The position numbers and the translations under genes were made by a program. A stretch of 13,768 nucleotides of DNA from Dysgonamonadaceae bacterium (lineage in GTDB: Bacteria; Bacteroidota; Bacteroidia; Bacteroidales; Azobacteroidaceae). The notes beneath the pieces were generated by a model. That model saw only the letters and a program-made list of their open reading frames with translations, was not told the DNA's origin and searched no databases. The stretch covers positions 1 through 13,768 of the forward strand of contig JAISKG010000267.1 in NCBI GenBank assembly GCA_031261015.1, written 5' to 3'. This document shows positions 1-7,100 of this stretch, in pieces (the first letter of the stretch is position 1; each line of letters begins with the position of its first letter).

Positions 1-25
1 ACACTTCGGGATTTGATGTTCAAGA

Positions 26-149
26 CCATTTTCCCAGTGTCAAGAAAACGGTAGAGATGCCTGTTGGGGAACAGTTTGGTTCACGGGGTTTTCCCGATGT
101 CAGGAAAACCCCGAATACAAGGTTAGGTTTTCCTGATGTCGGGAAAACC
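26..149. repeat. Cluster of three GGTTTTCC-type palindromes with a conserved loop
   Basis: Three hairpin-forming units are visible. Copy 1 (26-51) is imperfect, with arms around TTTTC/GAAAA. Copy 2 (85-112) has perfect 10-bp arms GGGGTTTTCC and GGAAAACCCC around the loop CGATGTCA. Copy 3 (126-149) has perfect 8-bp arms GGTTTTCC and GGAAAACC around TGATGTCG. The loops share (G)ATGTC or GTGTC, so these are copies of one element rather than chance palindromes. A decayed fourth copy may lie at about 5-27. Spacing is irregular (59 and 41 bp between starts). Copies 2 and 3 would translate to FPDVRKT and FPDVGKT, which gives a spurious reading frame here. The remainder of 1-155 shows no gene. Copy 3 ends 6 bp before the surviving dinD fragment, so this family probably helped break that gene. 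Function is unknown. Confidence 0.8.
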
Positions 150-155
150 AAAAAA

Positions 156-212
156 ATTATAGATTACCAACTATCTCGCTATGCCTGCTATTTGATTGTT
201 CAAAATGGCGAC
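156..212 (+). pseudogene. dinD: dinD remnant, central conserved motif
   Basis: The plus-strand frame at 156-212 reads IIDYQLSRYACYLIVQNGD. From recall, E. coli DinD contains a nearly identical LSRYACYLVVQNGD, and this stretch is the hallmark of the DinD/BRO-like family of DNA-damage-inducible proteins. Only these 19 residues remain. The N-terminal part (about 100 residues in the family) is absent from 1-155, where palindromic repeats lie instead. The sequence after QNGD, normally P..., diverges within 10 bp into the repeat beginning at 222. The C-terminal end of the same gene is recognisable at 669-790 in a different frame. The gene is therefore a non-functional fragment. No database search was possible; the call rests on motif recall. 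Confidence 0.8.
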
Positions 213-221
213 TGTTTAACC

Positions 222-288
222 CGTCATTGCGGGCTTGACCCGCAATCCCCCATACAAACAGGGGCTTCCTGCTTTCGCAGGAATGACG
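222..288. repeat. 67-bp palindromic element with cloverleaf folding potential
   Basis: The ends are complementary: CGTCATT at 222-228 and AATGACG at 282-288. Inside are a GCGGG/CCCGC hairpin with loop CTTGA (229-243; the stem can extend to ATTGCGGG/CCCGCAAT, 226-246), a CCCC/GGGG pairing (248-251 with 261-264), and a perfect TTCCTGC-TTTC-GCAGGAA hairpin (266-283). Together these can form a multi-arm structure. Similar palindromes (CGTCATTGCGGG..., ...TTCGCAGGAATGACG) are, from general recall, common dispersed repeats in many bacterial genomes. The first 26 bp recur exactly, inverted, at 643-668 inside the GIY-YIG gene. Confidence 0.8.
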
Positions 289-294
289 ATAGAG

Positions 295-302
295 AAAGGA
301 GG
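295..302 (+). promoter_or_regulatory. Strong Shine-Dalgarno of the GIY-YIG gene
   Basis: AAAGGAGG lies 8 nt before the ATG at 311, an ideal ribosome binding site that fixes this start. The lipoprotein gene at 966 (preceded by AAACTATCAAAAA) and the secreted-protein gene at 8595 (ACAAACATTT) lack such a site, as is usual in Bacteroidota. The strong site sits between the palindromic element and the gene. Confidence 0.7.
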
Positions 303-310
303 ATTGTAAC

Positions 311-790
311 ATGAATGATACTTCATATATATACTTTATGAGCAACACATATAATAATGTTTTGTATGTTGGCGTAACGAATGACCTTGTACGCCGAGTA
401 GCAGAGCATAAAGCAAAAGTAAACAAAGGTTTTACATACAAATATAATGTGGATAAACTTGTTTATTTTGAGCAATATAATTTGATGACATATGCTATTG
501 CTCGTGAAAAACAGTTGAAAAATTGGAAAAGGGAATGGAAAAACGCATTGATTGTCAAAGAAAATCCGGAATGGAAAGATTTATCAGAGTCAATAGGGGT
601 TGATAAAGAATATATTGATGCAGTAAAGTCGCATTATCAGGAGATTGCGGGTCAAGCCCGCAATGACGAGAATGCAAGTGACATTATGCCCGAAGATTTA
701 CCAACACCCGAAAAAGGAATTATAGCACTCGAAAAAGAGGCAATAAAAAAATTGAAAGAGAAAAATAAGAAAATAATGACAGATGAATAA
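311..790 (+). CDS. GIY-YIG endonuclease with a repeat-encoded and DinD-derived tail
   Basis: This 159-residue protein belongs to the small stand-alone GIY-YIG nucleases (YhbQ/COG2827-like). The fold motifs are in order: Y6-I-Y8 (in place of GIY), LYVGVTN at 18-24 (the YIG motif as YVG), the RR pair at 28-29 with the presumed catalytic Arg, H33, FTYKYN at 41-46, the AIAREKQLKNW block at 62-72 with the presumed metal-binding Glu66, and NPEWKDLSE at 85-93, where these proteins normally end. Residues 111-120 (EIAGQARNDE) are encoded by the inverted palindrome at 643-668. Residues 121-159 match the C-terminal end of DinD (IMPEDLPTPEKGI, then a Lys/Glu-rich helix). The domain predicts DNA cleavage, but the target is unknown. 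The coding sequence looks more AT-rich than its neighbours. The start is supported by a strong ribosome binding site. Confidence 0.85.
   Translation: MNDTSYIYFMSNTYNNVLYVGVTNDLVRRVAEHKAKVNKGFTYKYNVDKLVYFEQYNLMTYAIAREKQLKNWKREWKNALIVKENPEWKDLSESIGVDKEYIDAVKSHYQEIAGQARNDENASDIMPEDLPTPEKGIIALEKEAIKKLKEKNKKIMTDE
643..668. repeat. Inverted copy of the 26-bp palindromic end, inside the CDS
   Basis: Bases 643-668 are the exact reverse complement of 222-247 (26 of 26). The core is an 8-bp hairpin, ATTGCGGG (644-651) and CCCGCAAT (657-664), with loop TCAAG, followed by GACG. It lies in frame in the GIY-YIG gene without stopping it, and marks the junction between the nuclease part and the DinD-like tail. 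Confidence 0.9.
669..790 (+). pseudogene. dinD: dinD remnant, C-terminal end (fused to GIY-YIG frame)
   Basis: Translated in the GIY-YIG frame, this stretch reads ...DIMPEDLPTPEKGI followed by LEKEAIKKLKEKNKK and a stop at 788-790. From recall, E. coli DinD ends with TMPEELPTPQVSIKQLE plus a short Lys-rich tail, a close match in sequence and in distance to the stop. With the LSRYACYLIVQNGD fragment at 156-212 on the same strand, this identifies the host gene broken by the 222-668 unit. It is in a different frame from the left fragment, so no intact DinD can be read across the region. Confidence 0.7.
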
Positions 791-965
791 TCTATGCCCT
801 CACTCCAACCCATAGAATACGATAAACTGCCGCTGTATGCGATTGGTGATTTGCAAGAATGAAAATTTAGCATTAAATTAGTAGAATTGAAAATATCAAA
901 ACTTTCCGCTCCCTTTCTTTGTTATATATCTGAAATATTTTTTTACTTTTTAAACTATCAAAAAA
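791..965 (+). other. Intergenic stretch with a 22-codon possible gene remnant
   Basis: A short frame at 794-862 (MPSLQPIEYDKLPLYAIGDLQE, then TGA) starts 4 bp after the GIY-YIG stop. It looks protein-like, but I do not recognise it and it may be a leftover of whatever followed dinD. Bases 863-965 are AT-rich and presumably hold the promoter of the lipoprotein operon. There is a TTTG at 918-921 and a weak TACTTTTT at 944-951, 22 bp apart, a poor match to the Bacteroidota consensus. Confidence 0.3.
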
Positions 966-1454
966 ATGAAAACAAAACTGTTATTATGTGGTGTTATGTT
1001 ATTTGCAGCTATTGCATTTAACTCGTGTAAACCCAGCGATGAAGAGTTGAAAAAAGCGGTAAACACCAGCTTGAACGCATTACCCTCGACCATCTCTTCG
1101 GATGTAAAAAAAGGAGAAGCTACGTTGAGTGGAATCGTTGAATCGGACGAATTGAAAGCGGAAGCCGAAAAACTCGTCAAAGACGTGAAAGGAATCAAAT
1201 CGGTTGTGAACAACATCGAAGTGAAACAACCTGAACCCGAACCGGTGATCAATCCCGACACAGTATTGAGCAGCACGATTTCTTCGTTGATTGCCGCCGG
1301 CGGCGATGCCTTCAAACAAGTGATCGTGAACGTAAAAGACGGTGAAGTAACCTTGACCGGTTCCGTAAAAAAAGCTGATTTGCAAAAGGTGATGCAAATC
1401 GTAAACGAAGCTAAACCGAAAAAAGTTAACAACTTACTAAATATCATCAAATGA
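966..1454 (+). CDS. Lipoprotein with two BON domains
   Basis: This 162-residue protein starts with a lipoprotein signal peptide (MKTKLLLCGVMLFAAIAFNSC) whose predicted lipidated cysteine is Cys21. It should therefore be exported and membrane-anchored, probably on the periplasmic face of an envelope membrane. Two BON domains follow, at about residues 28-87 and 98-160. Each shows the typical beta-alpha-beta pattern with a central ...GEATLSGIV / GEVTLTGSV strand-turn, and they are joined by a Pro/Glu linker (KQPEPEPVINPD). BON domains, as in OsmY and related proteins, are associated with envelope stress and membrane contact; the specific role here is unknown. The stop overlaps the next start as ATGA (1451-1454), indicating one operon with translational coupling to the LysM gene. 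No Shine-Dalgarno is visible. Confidence 0.85.
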   Translation: MKTKLLLCGVMLFAAIAFNSCKPSDEELKKAVNTSLNALPSTISSDVKKGEATLSGIVESDELKAEAEKLVKDVKGIKSVVNNIEVKQPEPEPVINPDTVLSSTISSLIAAGGDAFKQVIVNVKDGEVTLTGSVKKADLQKVMQIVNEAKPKKVNNLLNIIK

Positions 1455-1819
1455 GTTTGCAAGATAAATACAGCCAACTCGTGGCGTACGCTCAATCTTC
1501 CAATGTAAGCAACTTGAGTGTGATTGAAAAAGACAATGTATTGTACATCAGCGGCGAAGCATCGACCAGCGTGAAAGACCAACTTTGGACAATCTACGAT
1601 CAAATCGATCCGGATATGCGTTCGGGCGACTTGGTGCTGAACATCACGGTCGCTCCCGGCTCCGAAGAAATTTACGAAGTAAAACCCGGAGATAATTTAA
1701 GTAAAATTGCAAAAAATTATCCCGGCATGACCTGGCAAAAAATCTTTGAGGCAAACAAAGATATTTTGAAAGATCCGAATATGATTCATCCGAAGCAGAA
1801 ATTGAGGATTCCGCTATAA
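1451..1819 (+). CDS. Small BON-like plus LysM protein, Kbp (YgaU)-like
   Basis: This is a 122-residue protein without a signal peptide. Residues about 15-70 form a BON-like module (NVLYISGEASTSVKDQLWTIY). Residues 74-122 are a clear LysM domain, YEVKPGDNLSKIAKNY ... IFEANKDILKDP ... IHPKQKLRIPL. The order, size and wording match E. coli Kbp (YgaU), whose LysM reads YTVKSGDTLSAI ... [24 protein letters not shown]; Kbp is a cytoplasmic potassium-binding protein. Whether this one binds potassium or peptidoglycan cannot be told from sequence; absence of an export signal favours a cytoplasmic role. It is translated by an ATGA overlap with the BON lipoprotein and followed at once by a hairpin terminator. 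Confidence 0.85.
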   Translation: MSLQDKYSQLVAYAQSSNVSNLSVIEKDNVLYISGEASTSVKDQLWTIYDQIDPDMRSGDLVLNITVAPGSEEIYEVKPGDNLSKIAKNYPGMTWQKIFEANKDILKDPNMIHPKQKLRIPL

Positions 1820-1821
1820 AT

Positions 1822-1851
1822 AAAAAGGCTGCCTGAAAAGACAGCCTTTTT
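1822..1851. terminator. Bidirectional hairpin terminator between converging operons
   Basis: AAAAAGGCTG (1822-1831) pairs perfectly with CAGCCTTTTT (1842-1851) around a 10-nt loop. The T-run downstream on plus and the A-run that reads as T on minus make it usable from both sides. It begins just after the LysM stop (1819) and ends 4 bp before the tamL stop codon (1856-1858). Confidence 0.9.
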
Positions 1852-1855
1852 TATT

Positions 1856-4123
1856 TCAAAACGGATACCCGATCGCCACATAAAAGCGCGTATCTTTCCA
1901 AAACCGGTTTTTAAGCAATACCCAGCGCTCGCTTTCTTCCTGCGCCGGATCGCGCACTTTCCACCCGAAATCAAATCGCAGGATCAGAAAACTCCAGTCA
2001 AAACGGAGGCCGGCTCCCGCGCCGATCGCGATCTCCTTATAAAACGTATTCCATTGAAAATATCCGCCGGGCTGGTTGGGATAATCGCGGATCGTCCAAA
2101 TATTTCCGGCATCGACAAAAACAGCAGGTTCAAACCACGACAGCCAGCGATAACGATACTCGGCGCTTCCAATCAACGAAATATCGCCGACGTGCGTAGT
2201 CGGGTCGCCATCCTGCCCCCGGTTAAACGAACCCGGCCCCAAATACCTTGTGCTCCAACCTCGCACGCTGTTCGGCCCGCCGGCGTAATACCGTTTTTCA
2301 AACGGCAAAATCGTGGAATTGCGATAAGGATAAGCCACTCCCCCACCCCAATGAAACGCCACGCTCGACCGCGTATCCAAACGGAACGTGTAGGCCAGAT
2401 CCAAATCGCCTTTGGCATATTGCGCGAAGGGATTGCCCATCACCGAATATTGCCCGTCAGCGTTTTGAGAAGCATGGATCGCGCTCGCCAAAGCATGCAA
2501 AGCATTGCCCGAAGTTTCTGCGCCAAAACGGATGGTGTATAAAAGCTGCCGCAACAGCCCATTGTTGGCATTCGTAAAAATAATCGAATAATTCATTCCG
2601 GCAGTAAATACATTGGCATAGCTATATTTCGTCAGCGAATCGACTTTATTATCCAAATAATCTTGAAAACCGGCGGAAACCCAAGGCATGTTCACATAGT
2701 TCACATCCAGCAAACTGAGCGAGTTAACAACATTATGCTTTCGTCCTGTCCAACGAATTTTCCAATTGAAATTAAAGAAGTTACGGATATATTCGGGACG
2801 TCGTTGCAAATCGTAGCCCAAGCTGTATTGCGTTTGTGTATTGAAATTCTGATGCAACAGCGCACCCAAATACGGGAGATGCACCGTTGGAAACATGAGC
2901 GAAGGTTTCAACCGCCATTCATAATAACTGTGATCCAATTCGCTGTTATCCGAATTAAACCCAACAAATTCGTAAGCGCCCCGCATGTTGAGATTGAAAG
3001 TTTCGGAACCGTTGAACAAATTCAAATGCCCGTAAGTCACATCGAGAGCAACGCCCAGATCGCCCGCTTTATTTGTACCTTCCACAGCCAGTTGCAACGA
3101 ATGAATATTACCGGGCGTGAGGTAAATAGTACAATCTAACAAGGTGGAATCGGGATAATTTCCCGCCGTATATTGTAAATCCGCTCGACCGACACAGTTC
3201 ATCGCACGAAACAAATCGACGGTTGATTGGCCGCGACGCTCGCGAAACAAATCATTCGGACGAACCAAAATTTTGGAAGCAATCACCGAAGGCCGCAAAA
3301 AATGCAAACTGTCGTAATAAATTGTGATTCCTTTGTAATCAATTGAATCTGAAACTTTATAATTCCCTTTATCTATCGGATCGTAACCGCTGAGAACTTT
3401 GATTTTTTCGACCGTATAAGGAATCATCAACGAACTATCCAACAAAATCAATGATAAATCCACCTGATTGGATCGTAAAGTCGTATCAGCTAAATAATGC
3501 AGATTATCTAAAGTGGAAGCATAATATCCTTGATTGCGTAAGCGGGTATTGTTGCGGATCCGTTCTTGCTCCAGCAAATTCATATCAAATAAATTACCTG
3601 TTTTAAGCGAAGGTTTTGGGACTCGAGAACGATTAGCGAGCAAACGGTTATTATTCGTTCGCCGCCGTTTTAATTCAGGAATATCAATCCCATAACGGCG
3701 TATCCGGTAAGGCTCATTGTTCGTGATTTTGTAAGTCACCATCATTTTTTTTCCAACGGAATCAGTCAAGGCGTTGACTTGCGCGTGAAGATAACCCATG
3801 TTCTGTAATTGCATAGTTAATTCATCGACCGACAAGTGCATCAGACTGCGATTATAGATCACGGGCGCTTCACCCATTTTCCGAATTGTTTTCTTCAACC
3901 AATTGGAATCGTTACTAACTGATTGATAAATTATTATACCTAATTTAGAACGATTAGGCTGTTGTTGAATATAAGGCAACAGCACGGTTTCGTCAGCTCC
4001 TTTGTCGGTCATTTCCATCTTCACCTGATCCAGCAGGTAATAACCGTCGGGAATACGTTTTGTTGTGGAGCAAGCCATTAAAAAAACGCCATAAATGATC
4101 ACTATACCGATACGCAGTTTCAT
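1856..4123 (-). CDS. tamL: TamL, lipoprotein-type TamA (Omp85 outer-membrane barrel)
   Basis: This 755-residue outer-membrane protein is the partner of TamB in the translocation and assembly module, which helps build the outer membrane. It begins with a lipoprotein signal (lipobox LMAC, Cys18) followed by CSTTKRIPDGYYLL, the start typical of Bacteroidota TamL. Residues about 25-330 form the periplasmic POTRA-like part (e.g. VEKIKVLSG near 235). Residues about 337-755 are the bacterial surface antigen (D15/Omp85) beta-barrel. It carries the conserved loop-6 motif VRGW at 620-623, preceded by YYAGGPNS, and ends in a terminal phenylalanine (VAIGYPF), the usual barrel end signature. Its ATG overlaps the tamB stop (ATGA, 4120-4123), so the two are co-translated. 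Proteobacterial TamA is not a lipoprotein, so the lipid anchor marks this lineage's variant. Confidence 0.9.
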   Translation of the reverse strand: MKLRIGIVIIYGVFLMACSTTKRIPDGYYLLDQVKMEMTDKGADETVLLPYIQQQPNRSKLGIIIYQSVSNDSNWLKKTIRKMGEAPVIYNRSLMHLSVDELTMQLQNMGYLHAQVNALTDSVGKKMMVTYKITNNEPYRIRRYGIDIPELKRRRTNNNRLLANRSRVPKPSLKTGNLFDMNLLEQERIRNNTRLRNQGYYASTLDNLHYLADTTLRSNQVDLSLILLDSSLMIPYTVEKIKVLSGYDPIDKGNYKVSDSIDYKGITIYYDSLHFLRPSVIASKILVRPNDLFRERRGQSTVDLFRAMNCVGRADLQYTAGNYPDSTLLDCTIYLTPGNIHSLQLAVEGTNKAGDLGVALDVTYGHLNLFNGSETFNLNMRGAYEFVGFNSDNSELDHSYYEWRLKPSLMFPTVHLPYLGALLHQNFNTQTQYSLGYDLQRRPEYIRNFFNFNWKIRWTGRKHNVVNSLSLLDVNYVNMPWVSAGFQDYLDNKVDSLTKYSYANVFTAGMNYSIIFTNANNGLLRQLLYTIRFGAETSGNALHALASAIHASQNADGQYSVMGNPFAQYAKGDLDLAYTFRLDTRSSVAFHWGGGVAYPYRNSTILPFEKRYYAGGPNSVRGWSTRYLGPGSFNRGQDGDPTTHVGDISLIGSAEYRYRWLSWFEPAVFVDAGNIWTIRDYPNQPGGYFQWNTFYKEIAIGAGAGLRFDWSFLILRFDFGWKVRDPAQEESERWVLLKNRFWKDTRFYVAIGYPF

Positions 4124-7100
4124 TTTTCTTTTCTGAAATAATCAAACAATTGGCGGAAAGTTCGTCCGCTCCGTTTATAGGCAAGGCCGACTCCCTGTGT
4201 CGTCTTAGCACGTTCAAAATATTGATTATTTGTTATGTTATAAGCTTTTAGCAGGAGATTTCCCGAAGAAACCAATTTGTATTCCAAATCAAAATCGCCG
4301 GTAAAATTATTCGTTTGGTTCGGATTACTGTTGAATCCCAAGGTGCTGTTGATCGTTAAGCGATTGTTAAATAAACGGGTAGATATATTCACGTCCATAT
4401 TCATGTCGTTAAAACTTCCGTCGCTGCCATGCAGATCGGTTCCGATCGACCAATTTTCGCTTAATACGCTCGACAACAGACTGTTTAATTGCGTTGTAAT
4501 GGACGAGGAAGCCAAAGTCGTCCAAATCTGATTCGACGACGAAGCCATATTATCGGAATTGACCGGATAAAAAGCGCCCAAAGCCAGCAAATAAGCTATT
4601 TCCTTAATTTTTGCATCATCTGTATAAAGTAAACCGCTCACTTTCCGTTGAATTTCATCCGGTTGATTAGGGAGTAAGATATTATATTTCAATTCCATTT
4701 GATTGAGACTTCCGGTAGCAGTCAACGCACATTCGACCGGTATTTTGGTGGAAGCCAAGCCGATGCTTTCAAAACTCGGGTCCAAGGTTGTAAGATCGGC
4801 GCGTAAATTGTAGAGCGCAGTAAGATCGAAAGTGGTAGCCATCGGATTGCCGACAAAAGTCAATTTTCCGCCTTCCTGCACGGTAAACGTTTTTTTCGTG
4901 ATATTAGCCAGCGACAGGCTTGCCAGCGAGAGGCTTGCTTTTCCTGTCGTAATCGTGTAATCGCCCAACAAATTCATGGAGCCGTTGTTCAAATCGTAAG
5001 AAAAATTCATAGAGCCGTTGCCCGCAACCTCGGCCACATCTCTCGTAGTCGGATTAAAAACCGCGCCGACCGTCAAGCTCGGATCCAGCCAGAAAGCAAT
5101 ATTCAGTTTCAACGGCAAAGTAAATTTTTCTTTCTTTTTCCGGCCGGATTCCGCCGTAAGTTCCTGTTCGTTTTCCGTATGAATAAAAGTAATGCTGTTG
5201 TAAGTTTCCGCCACACTGGACGTCGGAACATTGACACGCACATACGAATGATCGGCATGCAGCATATTTCCGGAAATCAGCCAATCTTTGTTGTTCTTCT
5301 TCACGCTCAAAATCCCGTTAACCCAAAGTTTGCCGAAAAACAAACTGTCGATCTGCGAAGCGTTATCCAAAGCCAAAAAATTACTCAAACTCAGATTGAT
5401 AGCCGGATTGAAACCGGTAAAATTCCGATGGCTCACCTGCCCGTTGGCAACCAAAGTATGATCTTCCTTGTCGCGAATCGTAAATCGCTTTAATTGAATC
5501 TGATCCGGACTTACATAAATCGAATCGCTCGTGGTAAAGAAAGTATTGAGCATCCGCACGCCTACGCGCGCGCTATCGAAATAAACCACACCGTTGACCG
5601 ACGGTTGCCGCAGCCGCCCATCGATTTTCAAATTGGCATTGAGCGTTCCGTCCAAACCATACAAACTGCTTTGCAGATAAGGATTTAGCCATTGCAATTC
5701 CATGTTGCGGATATTAGCTGTCAAAGCCAACGAATCTTTTTCGGGTCGCACAAAGCCCATAATCACAGATGGTTCGTTCCCTGCTTTGCCTAAAGTCGCT
5801 CGCAAAGCCAAGCCTTTTCGCTCAGAATTCCAGATACTTCGCAACGTTAAATCGCCGATCGCATTGCTGTCGAACAAGATGTCGCGAATCGCAAATCCGC
5901 GCGACAAAACGAGCGGCGCCGACAACAGTCGCTTGCCCAGAATTTCGCCGTCGGCCATGCCCGAAAGCGGGAATGGCGTTTTCATCGCATTGAAAATCGT
6001 TCCCAACTGAAATTGCGAAACCGTCAACTTCAAACTGTCTGTGTCTGAGCGGGAAATCGTTCCGTCGGCGCGCACATATTCCGATCCCGAATGATCGAGC
6101 CAAAAATTATGCACCAAATAACGGTTATCCTGCACTTCAATCTCGGCAGGATGCAACTGAAAATCAGTTTCATTCAATACTAAGACAGTGGGATTCAATG
6201 AAATATTCATATCCGGGAAAGAAGATCCTTGCTTCGGAATAAACGCAACTTCGGCGTCGATACTGCCATCCACATCGTAAGCCGCCGAACGGTTATCCAC
6301 GTTGAAAATAAACGCTAACCGATTGTCTTTGTTCGTCAAAGAAAGGCTCAATTGCAAAGTATCGCGATCCGAAAATTGTGTATATGCACTCGCCGAAAGT
6401 CGCAACAATTGTCCGTCATCATTATATTTTCCGATGAAAAGAGCTGAATCGGGAACTGCTTCCGGCAAATCCAAGATACGGGTCAGGGAATGCGCGTTGT
6501 GGAGCGAAAAACGGAAACTCAGATTGTCGGCAAAAGTATCTGGCATTGCCTTGCGCAATTGTTTTTTCGGGAAAAACATCGGGAAAGCATTGATAAACGA
6601 TTGCATCACACCTTTATAAGTAAATGCGCCATCGGCATTTCCGTTCAAAATCAGCGACGAAATATCCAAACGCTTTTTGCTGCTGTCGGTCGCCAAATAA
6701 CAAAAACGCACTTCCGGCTCACGGAACGAACCTTTATCCGTATGCAACGCAAAACGATCAACATACAAATCCAAGGCCATTTTTTCAGGATTCAATCCGT
6801 TGACATCCAAGCGGATATTCCCGGACAAATACGTTTTTGTATAAGAAGTTAAAAAATGCAACGGTTCTAAATAAACCGAATCCAACTGCGCCGTCAAATG
6901 CGCTTCCGAACGCTTGCCGCCGAAAAAAGCCGAGCCGTCGAGCGACAAAGGCACATTGGCATCGCGGCTCCGTAATTGTCCTTGCAAACGATTGCGATCG
7001 TAGGTCGCTTCGGCTTCAATAGTATGATATACATATCCGTTAAAATCCAAGCGTTCGACTTGAATATTTCCCGTCGCTTGAATATGAGCTGAAGCATCGG

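Larger units (their letters stand above)
222..668 (+). mobile_element. Putative GIY-YIG repeat unit inserted in dinD
   Basis: An exact 26-bp inverted repeat (222-247 and 643-668) brackets the catalytic part of a GIY-YIG nuclease gene. Both outer sides of the unit are fragments of dinD (156-212 and 669-790), in the right order and orientation. This looks like an insertion or replacement: by comparison with a DinD of about 270 residues, roughly 130 residues of the host gene between the two fragments are missing. No target-site duplication is visible at the edges (TTAACC before 222, AGAATG after 668). The arrangement is analogous to REP palindromes flanking RAYT transposases, with GIY-YIG chemistry replacing the Y1 transposase. 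Mobility is an inference. Confidence 0.5.

Noticed and set aside
26..149. Possible CRISPR array
   Set aside because: The palindromic units differ in their arms, spacing is irregular (59 and 41 bp), only three copies exist and no cas gene is present.
222..288. tRNA gene, because of the cloverleaf-like folding
   Set aside because: It lacks an acceptor CCA context, the T-loop GTTCGA consensus and tRNA arm lengths; it is a palindromic repeat.
57..314. Open frame of 85 codons on the plus strand
   Set aside because: It is a patchwork of the GGTTTTCC palindromes, a dinD remnant and the CGTCATT element, with no coherent protein of its own; it overlaps the real GIY-YIG start.
157..441. Minus-strand open frame containing RHSCESRKP and AGQARND
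   Set aside because: These peptides are the well-known spurious translation of the palindromic repeat, and the rest is antisense to the GIY-YIG gene.
222..668. Target-site duplication around the GIY-YIG unit
   Set aside because: The flanking bases (TTAACC on the left, AGAATG on the right) share no direct repeat.
950..1603. 217-codon minus-strand frame opposite the BON and LysM genes
   Set aside because: It is antisense to two genes with clear domains and signal peptide, and its own translation shows no recognisable motif.
2054..2542. Plus-strand frames opposite tamL and tamB (also 2663-3139, 5179-5493, 6302-6852)
   Set aside because: They lie wholly inside strong coding regions on the other strand and their Arg/Ile-rich translations have no domain features.
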